Assembly (NCBI RefSeq): GCF_003058325.1
Contig: NZ_CP028843.1
Coordinates: 4,953,001-5,017,000, forward strand
Direction: 5' to 3'
DNA length: 64,000 nucleotides
From: Methylobacterium currus
GTDB lineage: Bacteria > Pseudomonadota > Alphaproteobacteria > Rhizobiales > Beijerinckiaceae
Shown: positions 18,325 to 26,381 of the stretch, one piece after another
How the letters are laid out: each line of letters opens with the position of its first letter
Position numbering within the stretch: the stretch's first letter is position 1
Translations under genes and position numbers: made by a program
The notes under the pieces: model-generated
Told to the model about the DNA's origin: nothing
Seen by the model: only the letters and a program-made list of their open reading frames with translations
Databases searched by the model: none

Positions 18325-19047
18325 ATGCGCATCCTGCTCATCAACCCCAACACCACGCAAGCCGTCACCGAACAGGCGGCGGCGCATGTCCGGCGCCTGA
18401 TCCCGGCCGAGATCGTGCCGGCCACCGGCCGGTTCGGCGCCCGCTACATCGCGAGCCGTGCCGCCGCGGCGATCGCCGGCCACGCCGCCCTGGACGCGCT
18501 GGCAGCGAACGTCTCGGGATGCGACGCGGTCTACCTCGCCTGCTTCGGCGATCCGGGCCTGCTTGCCCTCAAGGAGGTCTCGCCCGTGCCGGTGGTCGGC
18601 ATGGCGGAGGGGGCGCTGCATCTCGCCTGCACAAGGGGACGCCGGATCGGCATCGTCACCGGCGGCGTGCTGTGGAAGCCGATGCTGACCGAGTTCGTGG
18701 CGATGCTCGGCCTCACCGAGCGCCTCGCCGGCATCCGCACCGTGGCGCCGACCGGCGGCGAGATCGCCCGCGACCCCGACGCCGCTCTGGGCCGCCTGGC
18801 CGCCGCCTGCCGCGACTGCGCCGAGATCGACGGCGCCGACGTGGTGGTGCTCGGCGGCGCTGCGCTCGCGGGCCTGGCCGAGCGCGTGCAGCCTCAGGTC
18901 GATGTGCCGGTGATCTGCTCGGTCGAGGCCGGAGCGCGGGCGGTCATGGCCGCCGCGGGGCTCGCCGGGGCGCGCCCGACGCTGCCGCCGACCGAGAGCG
19001 TCGGGCTGTCGGACGCGCTGGCGCGGATGCTGCGCGCCGAGCGGTGA
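18325..19047 (+). CDS. Asp/Glu/hydantoin racemase family protein
   Basis: A 240-residue protein starting MRILLINPNTTQAVTEQAA, the hallmark of hydantoin-racemase-like members. The first catalytic cysteine is present in YLACFGDPGLLALKE (about residue 75). The second cysteine, usually in a LGCAGM-type motif, is replaced: the corresponding stretch is VVVLGGAALAGLAE at about residue 175. Two-base racemisation by a Cys pair is therefore unlikely, and a decarboxylase- or isomerase-like role is possible. The start at 18325 is preferred over 18292. Probably co-transcribed with fpr. Confidence 0.85.
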   Translation: MRILLINPNTTQAVTEQAAAHVRRLIPAEIVPATGRFGARYIASRAAAAIAGHAALDALAANVSGCDAVYLACFGDPGLLALKEVSPVPVVGMAEGALHLACTRGRRIGIVTGGVLWKPMLTEFVAMLGLTERLAGIRTVAPTGGEIARDPDAALGRLAAACRDCAEIDGADVVVLGGAALAGLAERVQPQVDVPVICSVEAGARAVMAAAGLAGARPTLPPTESVGLSDALARMLRAER

Positions 19048-19097
19048 GGGGTTTCACCTCCCGTCAGTGGCAGGGCTCTCCAGGACAAGAGGCGCGG

Positions 19098-19170
19098 GTT
19101 CCTCCTCTCCCCGACAGATCCCGGGCCTGCCCGGGATCTGCAAGCAACGGACGCAGTCGGGCAAGACCGA
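19098..19170. repeat. Palindromic intergenic repeat (copy of the 54.15 kb element, inverted)
   Basis: The spacer between two convergent genes contains a perfect 11-base hairpin (19115-19125 against 19130-19140, loop CCTG) followed by AAGCAACGGACGCAGTCGGG. Its reverse complement aligns along about 70 bases with 54145-54222, including the TCGG-CTTGCCCG block, the GATC-centred hairpin and the following GGGGAGAGG-like end. It may also act as a bidirectional terminator. Confidence 0.6.
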
Positions 19171-19287
19171 CCTCTCGCGGGGTGTGGGGAAAGACCCGCG
19201 CCATTCTCGCCTCGGAAAATCCCCGGACCGGCCCGCAGACTTCGGAGCGGGGAAGACGGAAATCCGCCGGACCGGCGCCCCCTCCCC

Positions 19288-22200
19288 TCACTCCGCCGGC
19301 ATGTGCCGGCCCGCCTCCCCGTCCGGACGGCTCGCCGGCAGGCGGCCGCGACGCAGCGACAGGACGAGGCGGGTCACGCCGGTGCCGAGGCGGTCCATGT
19401 AGAGGTAGAGCACGGGGGTGATGAACAGGGTGAGGAGCTGCGAGACCAGGAGCCCGCCCACCACCGCGACGCCGAGAGGCTGGCGCAGCTCGGCGCTCGC
19501 GCCATGCCCGATGGCGATCGGTAGGGTGCCCATCACGGCCGCCGCCGTCGTCATCATGATCGGGCGGAACCGCAGGGCGCAGGCTTCGCGGATCGCCGCC
19601 GCGGGCGACCAGTTCTGCTCGCGCTGCAGCACCAGGGCGACGTCGATCATCATGATGGCGTTCTTCTTCACGATGCCGATCAGCATCAGGACGCCGATGA
19701 TCGCGATGACCGACAGGTCCATCCCGTAGAGCTGGAGGGCACCCAACGCCCCGATCGCCGCCGCCGGCAGGCCGGTGAGGATGGTGAGCGGGTGGATGAA
19801 GCTCTCGTAGAGGATACCGAGGACGAGGTAGATGGTGATGACCGCCGCCGCCAGGAGCAGGCCCTGGTTGGCCAGCGCGTCCTGGAACACCTGGGCGGTG
19901 CCGGCGAAGGTCGTGGTGATGGTGCCCGGCACCCCGAGCGATTCCTTGATCTCGGCGATGCGGTTCACCGCCTGGCCCAGAGCCACGCCGGGGGCGAGGT
20001 CGAACGAGATCGTCACCGCCGGCAGGAGGCCGAGCTGGTTGATCGAGAGCGGGCCCGGCACACGGGTGACGCTCGCCACCGCCGAGAGCGGCACCAGCTT
20101 GCCGCCGGACGAGCGCAGGCGGATCTCGTCGAGCCGGTCGGCGGTCCAGTTCAGGCGCGGATCGAACTCGGTGATGACCTGGTAGCTGTCGGCGGTGCCG
20201 TAGATCGTCGAGACCTGGCGCGTGCCGAAGCCGGTATAGAGCGTCTGGCGGATCTGGTCGGAGGTGATGCCGAGCGCCTGCGCCTTGTCGGTATCGACCG
20301 TGACCCTGGCCTGGAGCGCGGCGTTCTGGAGGTCGCTGGTGACGCCCGCGAAGGTGGCACGGTCCTTGGCCAGGGCCTCGGTGAGCCGCTCGGACCAGCG
20401 CTCGAGCTCGGGGCGGTTCAGCCCCTGCACCACGTACTGGTACTGGCTCTTCGACTGGCGCCCGCCGAGGCGCAGGTTCTGCACCGGCGTGATGAACGAG
20501 GTCAGGCCCGGCACCGTGGCGAGGTCCCGGCGCAGCTCCGTGATGGTGCGGCTCAAGGGGGGACGCTGGTCGCGGTCCTTCAGCTCGACGAAGAACGAGC
20601 CCTGGTTGAGCGTGCCGGAGAAGCCGTTCGAGCCCGCCCGGCTCACCACATGGGCCACGGCCGGATGGCGGGCGAGGATCACCTCGGCCTCGTGCTGGAG
20701 GGCGCTCATCGCGTCGAAGGACACGTCCTGCCCGGCCTCCGTCGCGATCTGGAGCTGGCCGATATCCTCCGCCGGGAAGAAGCCCTTCGGGATCGCCACG
20801 AACATCCAGGCGGTGAGCGCGACGCTCGCGAAGAACACCATCAGCACCGCGAAGGGCCAACGCAGGCAGAGATCGACGCCGCGCTCGTAACCTGCCTGCA
20901 TCCGCGCGAAGCCGCGCTCGAACAGGTTCTTCTTCTGGCCGTGGCCGGCGGCGTCCGCCGGCAGGCGGGCGGCGAGCATCGGGGTCAGCGTGATGGAGAT
21001 CACCGCCGAGGCGACGATGGCGATCGTCACCACGATGGCGAACTCGTTGAAGATGCGCCCGACGACGCCGCCCATCAGCAGGACAGGGATGAATACCGCG
21101 ATGAGCGAGATGGTGATCGACAGGATGGTGAAGCCGATCTCGCCCGCCCCCTTCAGCGCCGCCTCGAACGGCTTCATCCCCTCCTCGACGTGCCGGACGA
21201 TGTTTTCCAGCATGACGATCGCGTCGTCGACGACGAGGCCGACCGCGAGCGTGAGGCCGAGGAGCGATATGTTGTCGATCGAGTAGCCGAGCAGGTACAT
21301 CGCCCCGAAGGTGGCGATGATCGAGATCGGCACCGCGACCGACGGGATCAGCGTCGCGGCCAGCCGCCCGAGGAAGAGGTAGATCACCGCGACGACGAGG
21401 ACGATGGTGAGCACGAGGGTGAACTGCACGTCGTGCACCGCCTCGCGGATCGAGACCGAGCGGTCGTTGACGACGTCGATGGTACCGCTGCCCCCCAGTT
21501 GCTCCTGGAACTTCGGCAGCATGGCGCGGACGCGGTCGACCACGTCGACCGTGTTGGCGTCGGGCTGGCGCTGGACGGCGAGGACCAGTCCGCGGGTGCC
21601 GTCCTTCCACGAGGCGATGCGGTTGTTCTCGACCGAGTCGATGACCCGGGCGACCTCGCCGAGGCGCACCGGCCGGCCGTTGCGCACCGCCACGATCACG
21701 TCGCGGAACCCGTCGGCGTTCATCAGCTGGGTGTTGGTCTGGATGGTGAGGTTCTGGCCCCTGCCCTCGACCACGCCGACCGGGGTCGAGGTGTTGGCGT
21801 TCTGGATCGCGGCCTGCACCTCGTCGACGCCGATGCCGCGGGCCGCGAGCACGTTGGGATCGAGCTGCACCCGGACGGCGAATTTCTGGCTGCCGAAGAC
21901 CAGCACCTGCCCGACGCCGGTGATGGTGGAGAGCGAGGGCGAGATCACCGTCTGGGCGAAGGCGTCGAGCGTCGGCAGGGGGGTGGTCTCGCTCGACAGG
22001 GCGAGGAGGATCACCGGCGCGTCGGCGGGGTTGAGCTTGCGGAAGCTCGGCGGGATGGTGAGCTCGATCGGCAGCCGGCGCAGGGTCCGGGTGATCGCCG
22101 CCTGCACGTCGGCGGCGGCCTGGTCGATGTTGCGCGACAGCTCGAACTCGACGGTGATCGAGGTGAAGCCCTGGTAGTTCGTCGCCGAGATCGTGGCGAT

Positions 22201-22428
22201 CGACGGGATCGTGGAGAACTCCTTGATCAGGGGCGTCGCCACGGAGGACGCCATCGATTCGGGCGAGGCGCCGGGAAGCTGCGCGGTGACCGAGATGGTC
22301 GGGAAATCCACGGTCGGCAGCGCCGCCACCGGCAGGAAGCGGTAGGCGAACAGCCCCGACAGCGTCAGCGCGATCGAGAGCAGGATCGTGGCGACGGGCC
22401 GGCGGATGAACGGGGCCGAGAGGTTCAT
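19288..22428 (-). CDS. RND family multidrug efflux permease (MdtB/MdtC-like)
   Basis: A 1046-residue inner-membrane proton-driven pump. It has the RND order: first membrane helix (FIRRPVATILLSIALTLSGL), a large porter loop, six helices with the proton-relay pair in GLVVDDAIVMLENI at about 405, then the second half with its own loop and helices ending around TLFITPVLYLYMDRLG. The PVAALPTVDFPTISV start is typical of the MdtB/MdtC branch. It lies 4 bases after the adaptor gene and forms the third gene of a TetR-adaptor-permease operon. No outer-membrane partner is adjacent; one is encoded at 52.5 kb. Confidence 0.95.
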   Translation of the reverse strand: MNLSAPFIRRPVATILLSIALTLSGLFAYRFLPVAALPTVDFPTISVTAQLPGASPESMASSVATPLIKEFSTIPSIATISATNYQGFTSITVEFELSRNIDQAAADVQAAITRTLRRLPIELTIPPSFRKLNPADAPVILLALSSETTPLPTLDAFAQTVISPSLSTITGVGQVLVFGSQKFAVRVQLDPNVLAARGIGVDEVQAAIQNANTSTPVGVVEGRGQNLTIQTNTQLMNADGFRDVIVAVRNGRPVRLGEVARVIDSVENNRIASWKDGTRGLVLAVQRQPDANTVDVVDRVRAMLPKFQEQLGGSGTIDVVNDRSVSIREAVHDVQFTLVLTIVLVVAVIYLFLGRLAATLIPSVAVPISIIATFGAMYLLGYSIDNISLLGLTLAVGLVVDDAIVMLENIVRHVEEGMKPFEAALKGAGEIGFTILSITISLIAVFIPVLLMGGVVGRIFNEFAIVVTIAIVASAVISITLTPMLAARLPADAAGHGQKKNLFERGFARMQAGYERGVDLCLRWPFAVLMVFFASVALTAWMFVAIPKGFFPAEDIGQLQIATEAGQDVSFDAMSALQHEAEVILARHPAVAHVVSRAGSNGFSGTLNQGSFFVELKDRDQRPPLSRTITELRRDLATVPGLTSFITPVQNLRLGGRQSKSQYQYVVQGLNRPELERWSERLTEALAKDRATFAGVTSDLQNAALQARVTVDTDKAQALGITSDQIRQTLYTGFGTRQVSTIYGTADSYQVITEFDPRLNWTADRLDEIRLRSSGGKLVPLSAVASVTRVPGPLSINQLGLLPAVTISFDLAPGVALGQAVNRIAEIKESLGVPGTITTTFAGTAQVFQDALANQGLLLAAAVITIYLVLGILYESFIHPLTILTGLPAAAIGALGALQLYGMDLSVIAIIGVLMLIGIVKKNAIMMIDVALVLQREQNWSPAAAIREACALRFRPIMMTTAAAVMGTLPIAIGHGASAELRQPLGVAVVGGLLVSQLLTLFITPVLYLYMDRLGTGVTRLVLSLRRGRLPASRPDGEAGRHMPAE

Positions 22429-22432
22429 GCGG

Positions 22433-23716
22433 TCACTCGATCCGGGTGGGGGGCGTGCGGCCCGCGGCTTGCTCGCCGGAAACTTGCGCCTCGGTCGCGT
22501 CCTGCGGGCGCTCGCTGACGGGCTGGCCCGGCCGGACCCGGAACTGGCCTTCGACTACCACCCGCTCGCCGGCCTTCAGCCCCTGCGCCAGGGCGGCGCG
22601 GCCGTCGCGGGAGGCCAGCACCTCGACGATGCGGCGCTCCGCCGTGCGGTCGGGCCGCACCACCCAGACGAAGCTGCCCTCCTGGCCCGGCTGCACCGCG
22701 GCCTGCGGCACCGTCACGGTGCCGGGCCGCGAGCCGAGATCGACCTCGATCCGGACATACTGGCCGGGCCACAGGCGATCGTCCTCGTTCGGAAAGAGCG
22801 CCCAGGCGGTGACGGTGCCCGAGGCCTGGTCGACGCTCGAATCGACGAAGGAGAGCCGGCCGGTCGCCAGCACCGCCTCGCCGCCGCTCGGATAGACCCG
22901 CACCGGCGCGGTGCCGGGGCGCGCCAGCGCCGCCCGCAATCCGTCGAGGTCGCGCTCAGGCAGCGAGAAGGTGGCGCGCAGGGGCCGCATCTGCGTGATC
23001 GTCACGAGGCCGGTGCCGGCCGATTCGTTGCCCTTGACGAGGTTGCCGGTGGTGACCCGCACCGTGCCGAGGCGGCCGGCGATCGGCGCCCGCACGGTGG
23101 TGTAGTCGAGCCGGACCTTGTCGGCCTCGATGGCGGCCTGGGATGCCGCGACGTTCGCCGCCGCCACCTTGGCCTCGGCGGTGGCGACGTCGAACTGCGC
23201 CTGCGAGGCGGAAGAGCGGGACAGGAGTTCGCCGACGCGGCGGACGTCGTTCTGGGTGCGGACCTGGGTCGCCTGGTCGCGGGCGAGCGCCGCCTCGTCG
23301 CGGGCGAGCTGGGCCCGGATCTCGCGGTCGTCGAGGCGGTAGAGCACGTCGCCCGCCTTCACCACCTGGCCGTCGCGGGCGAGCTGCTCGGTGATGACCC
23401 CGTCGATGCGCGGGCGCACCACGACGCTCGCCATCGGCTCGACCCAGCCCACCGCCGAGCGGGTGAGCGCGAGGTCGGTGATGCCGGCCGCGACCGTGGT
23501 CACGACGGGACGGGACGCGGCGGGGTTCGCGGGCAGCGGCGGCGCCGGCGGCGCGTAGGCGACCGGCAGGTGCTCCGGCAGGTACCGGGCGAGATCGGCC
23601 GGCAGCGCCCCCCGGGCCGTGCTCCAGGCGGCGCGGGTGTCGCCGCCGTGGCGCTGCACGAGCCATCCCGCCCCGGCCGCGACGGCGACCAGGAGGACGA
23701 GGAGGAGGCGGATCAT
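22433..23716 (-). CDS. RND efflux periplasmic adaptor (membrane-fusion protein)
   Basis: A 427-residue adaptor. Residues 1-20 form a membrane anchor (MIRLLLVLLVAVAAGAGWLV). A proline-rich linker leads to the lipoyl half-motif VVRPRIDGVITEQLARDGQVVKAGDVLYRLD, an alpha-helical hairpin (about 130-200), the second lipoyl half DYTTVRAPIAGRLG, a beta-barrel region and a C-terminal membrane-proximal domain (GLKAGERVVVEGQFRVRPGQPV). It links the neighbouring permease to an outer-membrane channel. Its start codon overlaps the TetR stop by 4 bases (ATGA), so translation is coupled to the repressor gene. Confidence 0.93.
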   Translation of the reverse strand: MIRLLLVLLVAVAAGAGWLVQRHGGDTRAAWSTARGALPADLARYLPEHLPVAYAPPAPPLPANPAASRPVVTTVAAGITDLALTRSAVGWVEPMASVVVRPRIDGVITEQLARDGQVVKAGDVLYRLDDREIRAQLARDEAALARDQATQVRTQNDVRRVGELLSRSSASQAQFDVATAEAKVAAANVAASQAAIEADKVRLDYTTVRAPIAGRLGTVRVTTGNLVKGNESAGTGLVTITQMRPLRATFSLPERDLDGLRAALARPGTAPVRVYPSGGEAVLATGRLSFVDSSVDQASGTVTAWALFPNEDDRLWPGQYVRIEVDLGSRPGTVTVPQAAVQPGQEGSFVWVVRPDRTAERRIVEVLASRDGRAALAQGLKAGERVVVEGQFRVRPGQPVSERPQDATEAQVSGEQAAGRTPPTRIE

Positions 23717-24366
23717 CGCTTGGCTCCAGTGCGGGGCGCCGGTCGCGCGCCGAGGCCGTTGAGGAAGAAATCGGTGACCGCGGCCGAGGCCGGCGGGCGC
23801 CGGCCGGTGCCGTGCACCGCCATGCGGATGCCGCCGAGGATCATCAGCACGGCGAGGTCGATGTCGGGCACGTGCAGCTCGCCCGCGTCGACGCCGGCGC
23901 GCAACAGGTCGGCCAGCGCCCCGCGCAACCCGTCGAAGCCCTCGCGCAGGACCCGCCGGCTGCGCTCGCCGAACTCGGCGCCGCTTCCCTCGATCGCGGT
24001 CAGTGCCGGCGAGAGGGCACTGACCCGCTCCAGCACCAGCCCGACGGCGGCGCGCAGGCGCGCGGGCGCGTCGACCGCCCGGATCGCCCCGATCGCGTCG
24101 CGCAGCTCGGCGAGCGTCCAGGCGAGGCCGGCGATGAACAGGGCTTCCTTGGTGGGGAAGTAGCGGTACAGCGTGGGCTTGGCGACACCGGCCTCCGCCG
24201 CGACCGCATCCATGTGCACGGCCGCGTAGGGCAGCCCTGAGAACAGCCCCATCCCGGCTTCGAGGATGCGGCGACGGCGTCTAGGATCGAGCGGACGGTC
24301 GGCGGCACGACCGATGGAAGGGCGATCGGCCTCGGGACGATCGGCTTGGCGGACGGCGTCGCTCAT
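23713..24366 (-). CDS. TetR family repressor of the adjacent RND pump
   Basis: A 217-residue TetR-type regulator. An unusual 25-residue polar extension with repeated RxADRP words precedes the helix-turn-helix (ILEAGMGLFSGLPYAAVHMDAVAAEAGVAKPTLYRYFPTKEALF, about residues 35-78). The ligand-binding domain resembles the AcrR-like C-terminal family (VLREGFDGLRGALADLL). It is the first gene of the pump operon and a perfect palindrome lies 5 bases upstream of its start codon, so it probably represses its own operon until a drug binds. Confidence 0.92.
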   Translation of the reverse strand: MSDAVRQADRPEADRPSIGRAADRPLDPRRRRRILEAGMGLFSGLPYAAVHMDAVAAEAGVAKPTLYRYFPTKEALFIAGLAWTLAELRDAIGAIRAVDAPARLRAAVGLVLERVSALSPALTAIEGSGAEFGERSRRVLREGFDGLRGALADLLRAGVDAGELHVPDIDLAVLMILGGIRMAVHGTGRRPPASAAVTDFFLNGLGARPAPRTGAKR

Positions 24367-24370
24367 GAAG

Positions 24371-24400
24371 GCCTAACTGAACTGACGGGTTCAGTTAGGC
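24371..24400. promoter_or_regulatory. Palindromic operator of the TetR-RND operon
   Basis: Perfect inverted repeat: GCCTAACTGAAC at 24371-24382 and its exact complement at 24389-24400, 6-base spacer. It begins 5 bases before the TetR start codon. The size and AACTGA...TCAGTT symmetry are as expected for a TetR/AcrR-type dimer pair; binding is inferred. Confidence 0.75.
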
Positions 24401-24790
24401 GTGCGGCCCGCTGGGCTGGCAAGCGTTGGTTTCTGCGACACAAAAGCGCAACATCGCGAGGGCGAAGTGTCCACGTTGCGATACATCCATAAATTGCGGA
24501 GATGGATCGACATCATCGCATCTCCCCACGACGCAAGAAGAGACGATCGGATCGTGAGCAGCGTATTTCCACCCATCCCGTCACTTGCGCGCCGCGAAGC
24601 GGAGCCTGGGATCCGGAACCTCCGGCTATTCAGGATCGGGCCGAAAACATCTCGCCTCGTTCTTCATCGCCTGCAACAGTGAGCATGACGTCCCGATCCC
24701 GGACTCCGCTCGCGCGGGGCCGGGACGACGCAAGAGATGTCGGACGAACCGGACGATGTCCGGGGGACCGGCGGCTGTCGCAGCCGGTGC
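24401..24790. other. Intergenic region upstream of the TetR-RND operon
   Basis: About 390 bases with somewhat lower GC from 24420 to 24600. It should hold the promoter reading left into the TetR gene. A 93-codon frame on the plus strand has no recognisable features. Near 24690-24728 there is an imperfect inverted repeat (CGTCCCG ... CGGGACG) of the sort common in intergenic DNA of GC-rich alphaproteobacteria. Confidence 0.45.
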
Positions 24791-25342
24791 TCACACCAGA
24801 TGGATCGCGTGCGGCGCGAAGAGCCCGACCGCCAGCATGGCGATCCCCGCAATCCCCAGCGCCCCGCCCGCGAAGGCGAGCGCCGCGATGCCGGTGATGA
24901 CCTGGGCGGAGGCCAGCACGATGCCGATCTGGAAGGCGGCGGAGCCGAGTTCGTAATGGTGGTAGCGGGCGAGCGAGAGGTCGCGCTTGGCCTCGGCCGC
25001 CTTGGCCTTGGCGGCGAGTTCCTTGCGGCCGTCGCCGGAGGCTGGATCGGATTCCCAGCGCGCCATGGTCTTGGCCCACTCCTCGGTCTGCTTCTTCACG
25101 GCGTCCGGGGCGGCGCCGGGATCGAGGGCGGCCTGCTCGGTCGCGGTCTTCAGCACCGTGGCGCGGATCGTACGGGCCTGGAAATAGGCCCATTGGTTGG
25201 CGGATTCGACGTTGGCGCCGAGCGCGTCGGTCTGCGCGCTCTTCGCCAGGGTCTCGCCGAGGGCGAGGAAGAGCGCCAGGACCGAGATCAGCAGCGCGAC
25301 CTTCTTGTTGGAGGCGTCGACCGCCCCGTGACCACCCGACAT
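24791..25342 (-). CDS. DUF4337 family membrane protein
   Basis: A 183-residue protein with the DUF4337 layout: an N-terminal membrane helix (KVALLISVLALFLALGETLAKSA), a soluble helical middle rich in Lys/Glu/Ala with ESANQWAYFQARTIRATV (the conserved Trp-Ala-Tyr-Phe-Gln patch), and two C-terminal hydrophobic segments (IGIVLASAQVITGIAAL and LGIAGIAMLAVGLFAP). The function of the family is unknown. It is transcribed alone, divergent from the exported chorismate-lyase-like gene. Confidence 0.85.
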   Translation of the reverse strand: MSGGHGAVDASNKKVALLISVLALFLALGETLAKSAQTDALGANVESANQWAYFQARTIRATVLKTATEQAALDPGAAPDAVKKQTEEWAKTMARWESDPASGDGRKELAAKAKAAEAKRDLSLARYHHYELGSAAFQIGIVLASAQVITGIAALAFAGGALGIAGIAMLAVGLFAPHAIHLV

Positions 25343-25572
25343 CGTCGTCTCCCCTCAACCGGCCATGACAGGCGCGCCGCGCGCCCGGTCTGGCGAAACC
25401 CTGCGACAGGACGAAGACCAGCCGCGCCGCGCGCGAGCGGCGAATCGGCGGCACCCGCGCCTTCATAGCCGGGCCGCAGGGCCGCGCCAGCCCCCGCTTG
25501 CGGCCCAGGGCCCGACCGGGCAGTCCTGCGCGACGGCCCCGCTCACGGGCCGGTCCTGAGAGACGCCCCACC

Positions 25573-26280
25573 ATGTCGCAAGCCCGTTTCCTCGCCCGTT
25601 TCCTCGCACCGCTCCTCGCTTGCCTGGCGGCCGCCCTTCCCGCCCGGGCCGCGGGGCCGGACTGGCCCGACACCTACCTCTCCCGCGTCGAGGCGACGGC
25701 GGTGATGCAGAGCCTCAACGCCGCTCTCCTGGCGAGCCGCAGCGCCACCGCGACCCTCGAAGGCTGGTGCGCCGCCCACCGCATGGCCGAGACGCCGCGC
25801 CTCGTCGCCCGGCTGGAGCGCGGCGTCGACAAGCCGGCGAGCCCTGAGACCCGCAAGCGCCTCGCCGTCGGGCCCGACGAGCCCCTGCGCTACCGCCGGG
25901 TGCGGCTCGCCTGCGGCGATCACGTGCTGTCGGAGGCCGACAACTGGTACGTGCCCGCCCGCCTGACCCCGGAGATGAACCGGGTGCTGGAGACCACGGA
26001 CACGCCGTTCGGCCGGGCGGTCTCGGCGCTGGGCACCACCCGCCAGACCGTCGGCGCCGAGCCGCATTGGCAGCCCCTGCCCGAGGGCTGGGACCAGGCG
26101 GCACCCCCGGCCCCGTCCTGCGGCACGCTCGACGTGCCCGAGCACCTGTTCAGCCATCGCGCGGTGCTGTTCACGGGCGAGCGGCAGCCCTTCTCGGAAG
26201 TGGTCGAGACCTATACGCGCGCGGTCCTGGACTTCACCCGCGCCGCCCGCCCGGCCGATCCAGCCTGCCCGAAGCCCTAA
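25573..26280 (+). CDS. Exported chorismate-lyase-like (UbiC-fold) protein
   Basis: A 235-residue protein with a signal peptide (FLARFLAPLLACLAAALPARAAG, cleavage near residue 27). The mature part resembles the UbiC/UTRA fold: LRYRRVRLACGDHVLSEADNWYVPARL (strand carrying the Arg and the VLSEA-type turn), a helix MNRVLETTDTPFGRAVSALG, and a closing strand FSHRAVLFTGERQPFSEVVETYTRAVL. In E. coli UbiC the equivalent elements hold chorismate. Export would separate it from cytosolic chorismate, so a ligand-binding role is more likely than ubiquinone synthesis. The assignment rests on motif resemblance only. Confidence 0.7.
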   Translation: MSQARFLARFLAPLLACLAAALPARAAGPDWPDTYLSRVEATAVMQSLNAALLASRSATATLEGWCAAHRMAETPRLVARLERGVDKPASPETRKRLAVGPDEPLRYRRVRLACGDHVLSEADNWYVPARLTPEMNRVLETTDTPFGRAVSALGTTRQTVGAEPHWQPLPEGWDQAAPPAPSCGTLDVPEHLFSHRAVLFTGERQPFSEVVETYTRAVLDFTRAARPADPACPKP

Positions 26281-26381
26281 CACTCCGCGCCGATGGGCAG
26301 CAGACTTGCATCGGGACCCGGAACCCGGATGCTCCGGATCTGTATGCTGAACCCGGACCGGACGGAGGCTGCCCCAAGCGC

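Noticed and set aside
19792..22518. Long plus-strand frame opposite the first RND permease
   Set aside because: Translation is rich in Arg, Asp, His and Gly with no motifs, and it mirrors the antisense of a strongly conserved gene.
24401..24682. 93-codon plus-strand frame upstream of the TetR operon
   Set aside because: Starts inside an intergenic stretch with lower GC, shows no family features, and overlaps the likely promoter region.
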